64,000 bases of DNA from CAVVKW01 sp963761705 (GCA_963761705.1 CAVXHK010000001.1:310001-374000); one strand, 5' to 3'. Shown: positions 35,311-43,735, counted from the first letter of the stretch. Numbers and translations: made by a program. Notes: generated from the sequence alone by a model not told the origin.

Positions 35311-35851
35311 TCTCGTTTCGCATGCGGAAGCGGTCGTCAGGCTCGCCAACAGCCTTGGTCACGACTTGGTGGTGATCGGTGCGGTGGCACTTGCCGGGCA
35401 TCACTACGTGCGCCTCACGAATGATCTCGACTTAGGTGGAGTGCTGTCGCTCGATGACCTGCGCGTGTTCGCCGACGCACTGAAACAAAAGGGATATTCG
35501 ATCGAGTTGCGTGAACCAGATGCTAATGATCCGCTGGGAGGGCTGGTGGACATCAAAGGTAGCTTCGGACAAATTCAGATTGTCAACTTTCATGACCGCT
35601 TTCCTGCAGTCATCGAGGATGCATTGCAAAATGCTACCCTGCGTGTCACCGACGACAGCCCCCTTCGCATCATTCCACTTTCCCACTTGGTCGTCTTGAA
35701 GCTTTATGCCGGGGGCCTCAAGTCGATGAGTGATATCGTGGAAGTTCTGGCACTGAATGCAGACGCGGACTTGGACGCAATCGATGCGATGTGCGTGCGA
35801 TACAGAGTTCCGGGCTTTGCAAAGATCCGCGAAGAACTTGAAAATCGGTGA
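35294..35851 (+). CDS. AbiEii-like nucleotidyltransferase
   Basis: A 185-residue protein. VIGAVALAGHHYVRLTNDLDLG is the nucleotidyltransferase core, with the D-x-D acidic pair in NDLDL. VDIKGSFGQIQIV and IIPLSHLVVLKLYAGG follow, the latter typical of AbiEii/DUF6036-like proteins, which often require a conserved lysine in that position. Such proteins form toxin-antitoxin or abortive-infection modules. The start is GTG 35294, overlapping the upstream small gene. Confidence 0.75.
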   Translation: MEQESDLVSHAEAVVRLANSLGHDLVVIGAVALAGHHYVRLTNDLDLGGVLSLDDLRVFADALKQKGYSIELREPDANDPLGGLVDIKGSFGQIQIVNFHDRFPAVIEDALQNATLRVTDDSPLRIIPLSHLVVLKLYAGGLKSMSDIVEVLALNADADLDAIDAMCVRYRVPGFAKIREELENR

Positions 35852-36025
35852 TGCAGAGACGAAGGCCGCTTTGCTGCAGTGGCGAGCATCGTCGTGTCGG
35901 AAGCTACCGCCCCAGTACATGCGCTCTTCTTTTGCGTATCCTGATTTCGTGATTCTTCTGCGTGCGTTCCGCTCCTTTGCGGTTAAAGATTCGAATCCCC
36001 GGTGCCTCCGCCCGGGGATATTTTT

Positions 36026-36811
36026 TTGATTTTGGATAGCGAACACTTAACGATTCTGGGCATCCGGTTTTACACGGGAGGGAGTGCGATTGAGGGACGC
36101 CTGGCCGATGGCGGGTTGGTGCTCGTGCCCTCCGGGCCGGGTCTGTCGGATGATTTGCCGAACAAGGCGGCTTAACGCGAGGCGGTCCGCAACGCGGACA
36201 TTGTCATTCCCGACAGCGGTCTGATGGTTCTGCTCTGGAACGTGCTGAATCTGAACCGGAGCCGCGTGCGGATCGCGCGGTATTCCGGCCTGAGGCTGCT
36301 GCGGGATCTGCTGCCGCGACCGGAGGTGCAGACTGAAGGGGCTTCGTATTGGATCATGCCAGATCGGGCGGAGCGGGATCCGACTCTGGAATGGCTGCGA
36401 CGATCCGGGTATCCCCGGATCGGCGAGGAGGACTCTTACCTGGCGCCCTTTTACCGGGATCGGTTGAATGCCGACGGCGGGGTGGCGGATGCCGAGTTGC
36501 TCGCGGTGATCGAAGCCCGGCGGCCCGCCTACGTCTTCGTGAATGTCGGGAGCGGAGTGCAGGAGCAGCTCGACTGGTATCTGCGGAAGAATCTGTCTTA
36601 CAAGCCGGCGATCCTTTGCACGGGGGCGGCGATCGCGTTTCTGACTGGTGGGCAGGCCCCGATTCCACCGTGGGCGGATCGGTTCTATCTCGGGTGGTTG
36701 CTGCGAATTCTGAGGGACCCGAAGCGCTTAGGGTCGCGGTATCTGAGCGCGTTCAAGCTGGTGCCGTTGATGCTGAAGTATCGCGAGCGGCTGCCGCCGC
36801 TGAGGAGTTGA
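36026..36811 (+). pseudogene. WecG/TagA/CpsF-type glycosyltransferase, in-frame stop
   Basis: The frame starts near TTG 36026 (LDSEHLTILGIRFYTG), reads LVLVPSGPGL, is interrupted by TAA at 36173-36175, and continues in the same frame with REAVRNADIVIPDSGLMVLL, YVFVNVGSGVQEQLDWYLR, ILCTGAAIAFLTGGQ and WLLRILRDPKRLGSRYL to TGA 36811. The family pattern expects a Tyr just before REA, so TAC or TAT to TAA is the likely lesion. The C-terminal Trp/Arg-rich LRRL-like segment is typical. An intact enzyme would transfer a sugar to a lipid-linked acceptor. It lies stranded among toxin-antitoxin modules of island 2. Confidence 0.82.
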
Positions 36812-36821
36812 GTTCCGGAAA

Positions 36822-37530
36822 TACCAATGCGGGGCTCGCGCAACCGAAGGCTCGGGGGAGCCGAAGATAGACGAAAAGCCCGAAGGGTGACCGAGCTGGG
36901 TTGCGAGGGAATCAAAGGCGCAGAGGCGCGGAGAATAAGACGGTGATGGATTTTACGCAAAGAGCGCTAACTTCAGATCAGCTGTTTTCAATAACTTTCA
37001 AGTGCATCTCATTCCCTCTGCGTCTCTGCGCCTCCGCGGGAGAAAAGTATTAATACAGGGACTCGCGCAGAGACGCAGAGGCGCAGAGATTGATACAAAT
37101 GAGCATGAGGAGGAGCTGAAATAGAAGAACAGAGGAAATCTAAGGAAGCTGAATCTTCGAAAGAATTCCCTCCGCGTCTCTGCGCCTCTGCGGGCTAAAA
37201 GTATCAATACAGGAACTCGCGCAGAGGCGCAGAGGCGCAGAGATTGATACAAATGGCGATGGGTTTCACGCAAAGAGCGCTAAATTTACAGATCAGCTGT
37301 TTCCAAAAACAGAAACTCAATAACTATCACCTGTATCTCAGCCCTCAGCGCCTCCGCGTCTCTGCGGGATAAAAGTATTAATATTAATACAGGGACTCGC
37401 GCAGAGGCGCAGAGGCGCAGAGATTGATACAAATGCGGTGGGAGATGAGATCAAAATGAGAGCGACTGGATCAACCTTTGCTTCCCTGAAATCCTGAAAT
37501 TCCCTCCGCGTCTCAGCGCCTCTGCGGGAG
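36822..37530. repeat. R1 hairpin-repeat block
   Basis: About four R1 hairpins, with one nested R1b insert at 36835-36909. The block starts immediately after the end of the WecG-type gene. No gene is seen between 36812 and 37773. Confidence 0.88.
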
Positions 37531-37620
37531 AGCACCGGAGCCTGGGAAGGCTCGGGGCAGACTGCGCCGGCCCTGCGGTGCAGCCCGCAGGGCGAGAGGA
37601 GTGGGAACGACCGAGTCAAC
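37530..37620 (+). repeat. R2 repeat copy fused to R1 arm
   Basis: R2 unit GAGCACCGGAGCCTGGGAAG through TGCAGCCCGCAGGGCGAGAG to ACCGAGTCAACATG. Its left end replaces the loop of an R1 hairpin (GCCTCTGCGGGAGAGCACCGG), showing one repeat inserted into another. Confidence 0.82.
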
Positions 37621-37706
37621 ATGCGCAAAGAAGCTCGAGAAGGTAATTCGCAGTATCAATCCAGGAACTCGCGCAATGAACCGAGAATCGCCCGTGGGGC
37701 GATGAA

Positions 37707-37737
37707 CGGGAGAGCTTGTGCTCTTCCGCCTTTTTTT
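37707..37737 (+). terminator. Rho-independent terminator-like hairpin
   Basis: The stem CGGGAGAGC / GCTCTTCCG with a TTGT loop is followed by CC and seven T residues. The surrounding bases (about 37676-37740) are closely similar to 31625-31690, so this is a duplicated terminator region rather than an independent structure. Confidence 0.65.
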
Positions 37738-37773
37738 GTGCCTTTCGGTTTGCTGCGGGGCTAGGATGGTTGG

Positions 37774-37986
37774 GTGGATCAGTCGGCCGAAGACAATGCC
37801 CGGAAGTGGGTGGCGCAGTGGGGATCTGCGGCGGTGGCGCTTGAGGAGGTGCGAACCGCTGAGTTGCGCGCCTTGGATGATGAGGCGGCCGTGCTGGCGT
37901 TTTCACGGGTGGCTCCCTCCAGCTTCACCCCGTTGTCCTCGAGTGGACTTGTCGTGCAGCAGGAAATATTCCTGCGAGGTCGCTGA
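37774..37986 (+). CDS. Small companion protein of a nucleotidyltransferase
   Basis: A 70-residue frame from GTG 37774, acidic and alanine-rich: EDNARKWVAQWGSAAVALEE and RTAELRALDDEAAVLAFSR. The TGA stop shares one base with the ATG of the nucleotidyltransferase (TGATG). Upstream small genes of this kind accompany DUF6036/AbiEii-like nucleotidyltransferases, so an antitoxin or cofactor role is plausible. No named family was recognised. Confidence 0.55.
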   Translation: MDQSAEDNARKWVAQWGSAAVALEEVRTAELRALDDEAAVLAFSRVAPSSFTPLSSSGLVVQQEIFLRGR

Positions 37987-38543
37987 TGACTCCATTGCTG
38001 GAGAGCGCTCAAGCCCTTGGGCAATATCTTGACGAGGCAGGGTTCCTTTATTGCGTGATCGGTGGGCTGGCGGTGCAGCGCTGGGGGGAGCCACGTTTTA
38101 CCCAGGATGTCGACATTACCCTGCTGACTGGGTTCGGCGGGGAGGAGCAATTTGTTGATCGCCTGCTGGGCCGCTACCGGCCCCGGATTGGAAATGCCAG
38201 GGACTTCGCTCTCGCGAACCGGGTTTTGCTCGTTTCTGACGAATCGGGGGTTCCCATTGATATTGCCTTGGGTGCAATGCCGTTTGAAGAACGTGCGATC
38301 TCGCGCGCGACGAAGTGGAGGCTGGAAGCTGGCCGCGGGGTATTAACTTGTTCTGCGGAAGATCTTCTGGTGCACAAGGCTTTCGCTTCGCGTGACCGCG
38401 ATTGGCTGGATGTCGATGGGATCGTGCGACGCCAGAAGTCGATCGACTGGAATCTGGTCTTCGAGGAATTGACGCCACTCGCCGAATTGAAAGAAGCGCC
38501 GGAAATCGTGGAGCGGCTGCGCAAAATTGCCGGAATTCTCTGA
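37986..38543 (+). CDS. AbiEii/DUF6036-like nucleotidyltransferase
   Basis: A 185-residue protein. YCVIGGLAVQRWGEPRFTQDVDITLL is a complete nucleotidyltransferase core with GG and the D-x-D pair. VPIDIALGAMPFEERAISRA and LTCSAEDLLVHKAFASRDRDWLD follow, including the conserved E-D-L-x-x-H-K element. It is predicted to be a nucleotidyltransferase toxin-like protein. Coupled to the small upstream gene. Confidence 0.82.
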   Translation: MTPLLESAQALGQYLDEAGFLYCVIGGLAVQRWGEPRFTQDVDITLLTGFGGEEQFVDRLLGRYRPRIGNARDFALANRVLLVSDESGVPIDIALGAMPFEERAISRATKWRLEAGRGVLTCSAEDLLVHKAFASRDRDWLDVDGIVRRQKSIDWNLVFEELTPLAELKEAPEIVERLRKIAGIL

Positions 38544-38584
38544 AATCGCGGGTCGGTGGGTGGCGCGTTGGATTTGCCCCGCTA

Positions 38585-38978
38585 CCCTTAACTCATTGTC
38601 ATCGTCTCCGCGTCTCCGCGTCTCTGCGGGATAAAAGTATCACTACAGGAACTCGCGCAGAGGCGCAGAGACGCAGAGAATGATCTAAATGCGGATGAGG
38701 AAGGGCTGAAAAAAAGAACGGATGAAATCCAAGGAAGCTGAATCTTAAAAAGAATTCCCTCCGCGTCTCTGCGCCTCTGCGGGAGAAAAGTATCAATACA
38801 GGGACTCGCGCGGAGGCGCAGAGACGCAGAGAATGATCTAAATGCGGATGAGGAAGAGCTGAAAAGAAAGAACGGACAAGATCCAAAGAAGCTGAAGCTT
38901 AGAAGAATTCCCTCCGCGCCCCTGCGCCTCTGCGGGAGAAAAGTATCAATGCGGGACTCGCGCGGAGGCGCAGAGGGC
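38585..38978. repeat. R1 hairpin-repeat block
   Basis: Three R1 hairpins in series. Linkers contain GATCTAAATGCGGATGAGGA, a variant in which the post-stem sequence has drifted from ATTGATAC to AATGATCT. No gene is seen between 38544 and 39328. Confidence 0.88.
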
Positions 38979-38982
38979 GTTT

Positions 38983-39135
38983 CACCATGAAGGTATGGAG
39001 GGAGCTTCGGAGGTTCTGGGGTTGCTGAGTTCCACTCTCGTCTCGAAAACACCGAACCACTGGGTTTCCGGGGTTCGCTCTCGACTCTCGACTCTCGACT
39101 CTCGACTCTCGACGCTCGGCTTACGGCAACAGGGT
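38983..39135. repeat. R6 duplicated segment, copy A
   Basis: The segment beginning CACCATGAAGGTATGGAGG and ending in a run of CTCGACTCT units and GGCAACAGG is repeated almost exactly at 40930-41058. The toxin-antitoxin pair at 39329-39959 lies between the copies. In copy A the CTCGACTCT run is expanded. Confidence 0.88.
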
Positions 39136-39308
39136 CGAATCCGACGGGGGAAAGGAGTTCATGGCGGAGCGCGAACGTCTGCTCGAAGCGACGGAGGAAC
39201 GGGGACCTCGGATGGGGGGATTTCTGAAAGTGGGAGGTTTCGTCGAAACCGCCCCACCCGGGGTTTAGGGTCATGGCGCCACTCACCTGGTTCTTGACGT
39301 TCCCAGGC

Positions 39309-39330
39309 ACCGGTGGGAATATCCCACGGT
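39309..39330. promoter_or_regulatory. Candidate operator palindrome at the antitoxin start
   Basis: ACCGGTGGGA-ATA-TCCCACGGT forms an inverted repeat with nine paired bases per arm and one bulged G. It overlaps the GTG start codon at 39329. An operator for autorepression by the downstream AbrB-like antitoxin would be expected about here. Evidence is the symmetry and position only. Confidence 0.45.
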
Positions 39331-39571
39331 GGACATCGTGACAAAACTCGATTCGAGACGACGGGGTGTTTTCCCGGCTCCGTTTCAGCCGGGTGACGTG
39401 ATGGTGAGAGAGGTCCAGAATGCGGACAGCGTGACATTTCGCCTGGTGAAGCCTGCTGAAGTGGACGTTGTCCCGGCCGTTCGCCGCAGAGGGCGGATCA
39501 TGCTGGGGCGACTTGTTGCCTCGCATGACGCAATCGCCGACGCGATTCGAGCGGAGCGCGATGGGCGGTGA
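39329..39571 (+). CDS. AbrB-like antitoxin (divergent)
   Basis: An 80-residue protein. TKLDSRRRGVFPAPFQPGDVMV resembles the AbrB/MazE N-terminal strand-turn-strand pattern (T-K-L-D-x-R-G-R-x-V-L-P), followed by a helical tail LVASHDAIADAIRAER. GTG 39329 or GTG 39338 could start it. The stop codon overlaps the following PIN gene by 11 bases. The match is weaker than for the antitoxin at 6609. Confidence 0.65.
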   Translation: MDIVTKLDSRRRGVFPAPFQPGDVMVREVQNADSVTFRLVKPAEVDVVPAVRRRGRIMLGRLVASHDAIADAIRAERDGR

Positions 39572-39959
39572 CTACTGGGACGCCTCAGCTTTGGTCGAGG
39601 CTCTGCAATCTGATTCAACTCGAGATCGGCTCGAGTCCAGCAAGGGATTCACTCGAGTCCACGCGTTGGCGGAAACATTTTCCACGTTGACGGGCGGGCG
39701 GTTGGGATTCCGCTGCCGCCCGGACGAGGCATCGGAAATGGTTTGCGAATTGGCGCAGTCGTTGCAGGTCGTGGAATTGACTGAAAGCGACGTTCTTCGT
39801 GCTCTGTCCAAATGCCATGGACTCGGCATTCGAGGTGGTTTGGTGCACGATTTTCTCCACGCTTCTGCTGCCGAGAAATCGGGAGCGGAGCGGATTTTGA
39901 CTTTGAATCTCCGTGATTTTAAGAGCCTCGGGTGCCGTCTGAAGATCGAGTTGCCGTGA
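39561..39959 (+). CDS. vapC: VapC-like PIN-domain toxin
   Basis: A 132-residue PIN protein from ATG 39561. YWDASALVEAL gives the first aspartate, HALAETFSTL the glutamate, GGLVHDFLHASAAE the third acidic residue, and LTLNLRDFKSL the last position. The start inside the antitoxin gene implies coupling. An upstream frame extension to 39468 would overlap most of the antitoxin and is not used. Confidence 0.83.
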   Translation: MGGDYWDASALVEALQSDSTRDRLESSKGFTRVHALAETFSTLTGGRLGFRCRPDEASEMVCELAQSLQVVELTESDVLRALSKCHGLGIRGGLVHDFLHASAAEKSGAERILTLNLRDFKSLGCRLKIELP

Positions 39960-39976
39960 AGTGTGGTGGGTTGTCG

Positions 39977-40060
39977 GAGCACCGGCGGCAGGGATGCCGC
40001 GGGGCAGACTACGCGGCTCTGCGACGTAGCCCGCAGGGCGACACAATTGAACCGACGGGC
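39977..40060 (+). repeat. R2 repeat copy
   Basis: GGAGCACCGGCGGCAGGGATG through GACGTAGCCCGCAGGGCGAC to CACAATTGAACCGACGGG. The end is divergent compared with other copies. Confidence 0.75.
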
Positions 40061-40104
40061 GTCGAGTGACATAGCCTACCGGTAGGTAGCCCGCAGGGCG
40101 GCGG

Positions 40105-40318
40105 AGCGGGAGCAAAGCCGGCAAACGCGCCGGAGGCTTTGGGGAACGCGCCGGGAGGTCTCGGATAGCGCGCCGGAGACTCTGGGCGACGCGGCGAAAA
40201 TCGTGGGGGACGCGGCGGACATCGCGGGATTTGTGTCGGACACTCTGGGCAAGACGTTGGACAACCCGGAATGGTGCCGGCGGGTAATTTCACCCGTAAC
40301 CCGCTACCCTTAACTCAT
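40105..40318 (+). other. Degenerate periodic sequence, possible remnant of an amphipathic-repeat gene
   Basis: Units near 30 bp beginning GCGCCGGAG or GACGCGGCG recur four to five times. In plus-strand frames the text reads NAPEALGNAPG, then after a one-base shift SDSAPETLGDAAKIVGDAAD and IAGFVSDTLGKTLDNPEW to a stop at about 40314. This looks like an 11-residue Ala/Gly-rich amphipathic repeat that has lost its reading frame. It could equally be a purely DNA-level repeat. Confidence 0.35.
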
Positions 40319-40321
40319 TGT

Positions 40322-40930
40322 CATCGTCTCCGCGTCTCTGCGCCTCTGCGGGATAAAAGTATCAATCCAGGAACTCGCGCGGAGGCGCAGAGACGCAGAG
40401 AATGATATAAATGCGGATGAGGAAGAGCTGAAAAGAACGAACGGATAAGATCCAAAGAAGCTGAATCTTAAAAGGAATTCCCTCCGCGTCTCTGCGCCTC
40501 TGCGGGAAAAAAGCATCAATCCAGGGACTCGCGCAGAGACGCAGAGGCGCAGAGATTGATCTAAATGCGGATGAGGAAGAGCTGGAAAAAGGAAGGGATG
40601 AAACCCAAGGAAGCTGAATCTTAAAAAGAATTCCCTCCGCGCCTCTGCGCCTCCGCGGGATAAAAGTATCAATCCAGGGACTCGCGCAGAGACGCAGAGG
40701 CGCAGAGATTGATACATATAGGGATGAGGAAGAGCTGCGGGTACATGGAGTACGGTTTTTGAACATAGGATCGCAAAGTTCGCGAAGAGATGCAGCGGGA
40801 TACATTTCCAATGACCAACCACCAACAACGATCACCCGTATTTCAGGATCTCCGCGCCCCAGCGCCTCTGCGGGATAAAAGTATCAATCCAGGGACTCGC
40901 GCAGAGGCGCAGAGGCGCAGAGGGGGTTTC
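40322..40930. repeat. R1 hairpin-repeat block with duplicated flank
   Basis: Four R1 hairpins. The part from about 40733 to 40925 (GAACATAGGATCGCAAAGTT onwards) is repeated at about 41635-41810 on the other side of the HicBA-like gene. No gene is seen. Confidence 0.88.
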
Positions 40931-41058
40931 ACCATGAAGGTATGGAGGGAGCTTCGGAGGTTCTGGGGTTGCTGAGTTCCACTCTCGTCTCGAGAACACC
41001 GAAACACTGGGTTTCCGGGGTTCGCCCTCGACTCTCGGCTACCGGCTACCGGCAACAG
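40930..41058. repeat. R6 duplicated segment, copy B
   Basis: Second copy of the CACCATGAAGGTATGGAGG segment, lacking the expanded CTCGACTCT run present in copy A and ending GGCTACCGGCAACAGG. It lies between the PIN pair and the HicBA-like gene. Confidence 0.88.
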
Positions 41059-41119
41059 GACCGAACCGGTATCATCGGTTTGACTGTGAGCCGCCACTGT
41101 TCCAAGTTATCCGAAAACG

Positions 41120-41491
41120 ATGAAGGCAAAATTCACTTTTTGGCAAGAGGCTGACGGAAAATATTTGGGATACTTGAATGACTATCCAGATCACTGGACT
41201 CAGGGCGACGACATGCAGGATCTAAGAGAACAGCTCGTTGATCTCTTTTCGACTTTTTCTTCCGAGAGCTTGCCCGGGATTCGAAGGGAGTCGGAGCTTC
41301 GAGATCGCTTGAAACGCCGGGATGTGATCACAAAAATCGAAGCGGCTGGCTGTCTTCTTTTGCGGCACGGTTCCCGTCATGATATTTATCACAACCCAGC
41401 GACAGGGGTATCTCAGCCGGTTCCACGTCACCGAGAAATCAATGAGATCCTTGCAAAGAAGATCATCAGAGATCTGACGAAATCTGAGTAG
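41120..41491 (+). CDS. HicB-HicA fusion protein
   Basis: One 123-residue frame contains both halves of a HicAB system. Residues 1-60 (MKAKFTFWQEADGKYLGYLN ... LPGIRRESEL) match the short HicB-like antitoxin with its partial RNase-H-like fold. Residues 64-123 (KRRDVITKIEAAGCLLLRHG, SRHDIYHNP, VPRHREINE) match the HicA dsRBD-like toxin with its catalytic histidine region. The usual organisation is two adjacent genes. Codon 64 is TTG (41309-41311) exactly where a separate HicA would start, so an internal start could still make free toxin. Loss of the HicB stop codon is the simplest origin. Confidence 0.85.
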   Translation: MKAKFTFWQEADGKYLGYLNDYPDHWTQGDDMQDLREQLVDLFSTFSSESLPGIRRESELRDRLKRRDVITKIEAAGCLLLRHGSRHDIYHNPATGVSQPVPRHREINEILAKKIIRDLTKSE

Positions 41492-41514
41492 CGAATCCAA
41501 TCGAACCGTTGCTT

Positions 41515-41965
41515 CCCTAAAAAAATTCCCTCCGCGTCTCTGCGCCTCTGCGGGAGCAAAGTATCAATGCGGGAACTCGCGCAGAGGCGCAGAGACGCAG
41601 AGAATGATCTAAATGCGGATGAGGAAGGGCTGCGGGAACATGAGTACGGTTTTTGAACATAGGATCGCAAAGTTCGCGAAGAGATGCAGCGGGATGCATT
41701 TCCAATGACCAACCACCAACAACGATCACCCGTATTTCAGGATCTCCGCGTCTCTGCGCCTCTGCGGGATAAAAGCATCAATCCAGGGACTCGCGCAGAG
41801 GCGCAGAGATTGATACAAATGAAAATGAGGAAAAGCTGAAACAGAAGAACGAATGAAATCCAAGGGACCTAAATCTTAAAAAGAATCCCCTCCGCGTCTC
41901 TGCGCCTCTGCGGGAGCAAAGTATCAATACAGGGACTCGCGCAGAGGCGCAGAGACGAAGAGCGG
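41515..41965. repeat. R1 hairpin-repeat block
   Basis: Three R1 hairpins, including the second copy of the 190-base flank shared with 40733-40925. No gene is seen between 41492 and 42021. Confidence 0.88.
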
Positions 41966-42021
41966 GGGGGCGGGGGTCTGATGTCGGACGCAGTTCGCCG
42001 TCAACCTCGGCGCGCCAGCCG

Positions 42022-42435
42022 TTACGCTGGGACAAGAATGGTCCGATCCGGCCAGTGCTTGACCAATCGCGCGTCTCGCGTTGCGAGTTTGCACCCGGCT
42101 TCCGTCGCGATTTGAACGAGGTAATTGTCCTGAATCTCTCGATGACGTCCGGCAGAAGTGATGAATTCTTCCTGGGGTGGATTTGACACAATCCACCCGG
42201 GTGCGGGTGCCGAGACGAATCTTTGAAGCATCGTCCACGCTTGGAGTGCGGTGAGTGGAGCCTGATTCATGACATCTTGGTTCATCGAAAGCCGCAGATA
42301 AGCGAGTCGGACCTCCGAACAGGTGGCCAGATCCGATCTCCGATGACCGACGATCCAATGCCGGAACGCGTGGTGGTGCGGGTGGGCTTCCGTGATCGCG
42401 CCGAAGACGATGTTGGCATCGAGCAGGAACTTCAC
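42022..42435 (-). CDS. vapC: VapC-like PIN-domain toxin
   Basis: A 137-residue PIN protein on the minus strand: MKFLLDANIVFGAI (Asp6), SEVRLAYLR with the glutamate, REIQDNYLVQIA and ATRDARLVKHW with the later aspartates. PLTALQAWTMLQ is common in one VapC subgroup of soil bacteria. Its ATG overlaps the stop of the antitoxin gene (42432-42686) by four bases. Confidence 0.88.
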   Translation of the reverse strand: MKFLLDANIVFGAITEAHPHHHAFRHWIVGHRRSDLATCSEVRLAYLRLSMNQDVMNQAPLTALQAWTMLQRFVSAPAPGWIVSNPPQEEFITSAGRHREIQDNYLVQIATEAGCKLATRDARLVKHWPDRTILVPA

Positions 42436-42686
42436 AAAATTTCGTCGAGTGCTTGATCGATGGATTTTTGGTCGATGAGTTCCTCCGGGCGGGTTCGCCG
42501 AACGGTTGGAAAGTCCGAATCGCGATCCAACGCTCGAGTGCTCGAATCAGATTTGCACCCGAATTTTGCTCGCACGGCCTCTGCGACAAGAAGCGAGAGG
42601 GGGGCCCTCCCGCGCCCGCCTCGGCGAGCGGATTCGTGGCGCAAGGTGGCACTCACGTCCTGAGGCAAATCCAGGGTCGTTCGCAT
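42432..42686 (-). CDS. vapB: Ribbon-helix-helix type antitoxin
   Basis: An 84-residue protein starting MRTTLDLPQDVSATLRHES, a standard ribbon-helix-helix N-terminus for VapB-like antitoxins. The helix LSLLVAEAVRAKF follows, and the acidic tail EELIDQKSIDQALDEIL would bind the toxin. First gene of a minus-strand operon with the PIN gene. It reads against all neighbouring modules of the island except the next one. Confidence 0.83.
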   Translation of the reverse strand: MRTTLDLPQDVSATLRHESARRGGRGRAPLSLLVAEAVRAKFGCKSDSSTRALDRDSDFPTVRRTRPEELIDQKSIDQALDEIL

Positions 42687-42784
42687 GATTATGCTTTTAT
42701 GGTATCACGGTGGCCATGTCAACGGAACGTTTCGCGGGTGGCGGGTGGCGCGTTGGATTTGCCCCGCACCCCGTGACCCGTAAC

Positions 42785-43022
42785 TCCTCGCCATTCCCTC
42801 CGCGTCTCTGCGCCTCTGCGGGATAAAAATATCAATACAGGAACTCGCGCAGAGGCGCAGAGGCGCAGAGATTGATACAAATGAGGATGAGGAAGAGCTG
42901 GAAAAAGGAACGGATGAAAGCCAAGGAAGCTGAATCTTAGAAAGAATTCCCTCCGCGTCTCTGCGCCTCTGCGGGCTAAAAGCATCAATACAGGGACTCG
43001 CGCAGAGGCGCGGAGGCGCAGA
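42785..43022. repeat. R1 hairpin-repeat block
   Basis: Two R1 hairpins with linker GAGGATGAGGAAGAGCTGG. It leads into the 250-base direct repeat that starts at 43023. No gene is seen between 42687 and 43345. Confidence 0.86.
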
Positions 43023-43272
43023 GGATAAAAATGGCGATGGATTTCAAGCGAAGAGCGCTAAATCTTCAGATCAGCTAATTCCAATAACTAGTAACTGTAT
43101 CTCAGCCCTCCGCGTCTCCGCGCCTCTGCGGGATAAATGTATCAATCCAGGGACTCGCGCAGAGGCGCGGAGATGGGAGGTCGGAAGTCGAGTGTCGGTG
43201 TCGGTGTTTCCAATAACCATCAACTGTCAACCAATAGCCAGTGGCTGGTGACGCGTTGGATTTGCTCCGCTA
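43023..43272. repeat. 250-bp direct repeat, left copy
   Basis: Begins ATAAAAATGGCGATGGATTT, includes an R1 hairpin and CGGAAGTCGAGTGTCGGTGT, and ends GCGTTGGATTTGCTCCGCTA. The right copy is at 44305-44554. The two bracket the minus-strand toxin-antitoxin pair at 43346-43959. Confidence 0.88.
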
Positions 43273-43345
43273 CCCGTGACTCGAAACTGATGCCGCCGGA
43301 AGCCGCGTTTCCAATAACTCGGGGTCGAGGGCTTTTGCCTGCTGG

Positions 43346-43735
43346 TTACCAGGTCAGCAGTGAGAGGCCGTCGACGCGGTCAAAGTGGCTGTCGCGTTGG
43401 GCCAGCGGCATGGAGCATTCGAGGGCGACGGCTGCGATCCAGATGTCGTTTTCGGGGATGGGCGTTCCGCGGGACTCAAACGTGGCGGCGATCTGGGCGT
43501 AGTGCCAAGCGGTGGCCGTGTCGGGATGAAGAACGGCGACGGTCTGTAGGAACATTTCGAGCTGCGCTTTGGTCTTCTCGGGAACGCTGGATTTGAGGAC
43601 GCCTTTGTAGAGCTCGCCCAAGGCGGTGAGCGGCAGGAAGAGCGGCTCGGCCGGAGGAGCTTTCTCGGCGAGGTTAATCCGGCCGCGTAGGTGCTCGATG
43701 ACGACGCTGGTGTCGAGCAGGATGCCCTGGAGCAT
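43346..43735 (-). CDS. vapC: VapC-like PIN-domain toxin
   Basis: A 129-residue PIN protein: ILLDTSVVIEHLRGR (first Asp), LTALGELYKGVLKS (Glu), IPENDIWIAAVALE (Asp) and AQRDSHFDRV (Asp). The first ATG fitting the family is at 43735, sharing one base with the stop of the upstream antitoxin. A longer frame to 44206 runs through R1 repeat and antitoxin sequence and is not used. Confidence 0.9.
   Translation of the reverse strand: MLQGILLDTSVVIEHLRGRINLAEKAPPAEPLFLPLTALGELYKGVLKSSVPEKTKAQLEMFLQTVAVLHPDTATAWHYAQIAATFESRGTPIPENDIWIAAVALECSMPLAQRDSHFDRVDGLSLLTW

Noticed and set aside
35985..36012. GATTCGAATCCCCGGTGCCTCC, resembling the 3' end of a tRNA and thus an attachment site
   Set aside because: The T-arm 5' strand (AAAGA) does not pair with CCCCG, no rest of a tRNA is nearby, and no second copy or integrase is in the window.
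38588..39526. A 312-residue minus-strand frame across R1 and R6 repeats
   Set aside because: It is a chain of repeat translations with phrases recurring several times. It overlaps the antisense of a credible antitoxin gene.
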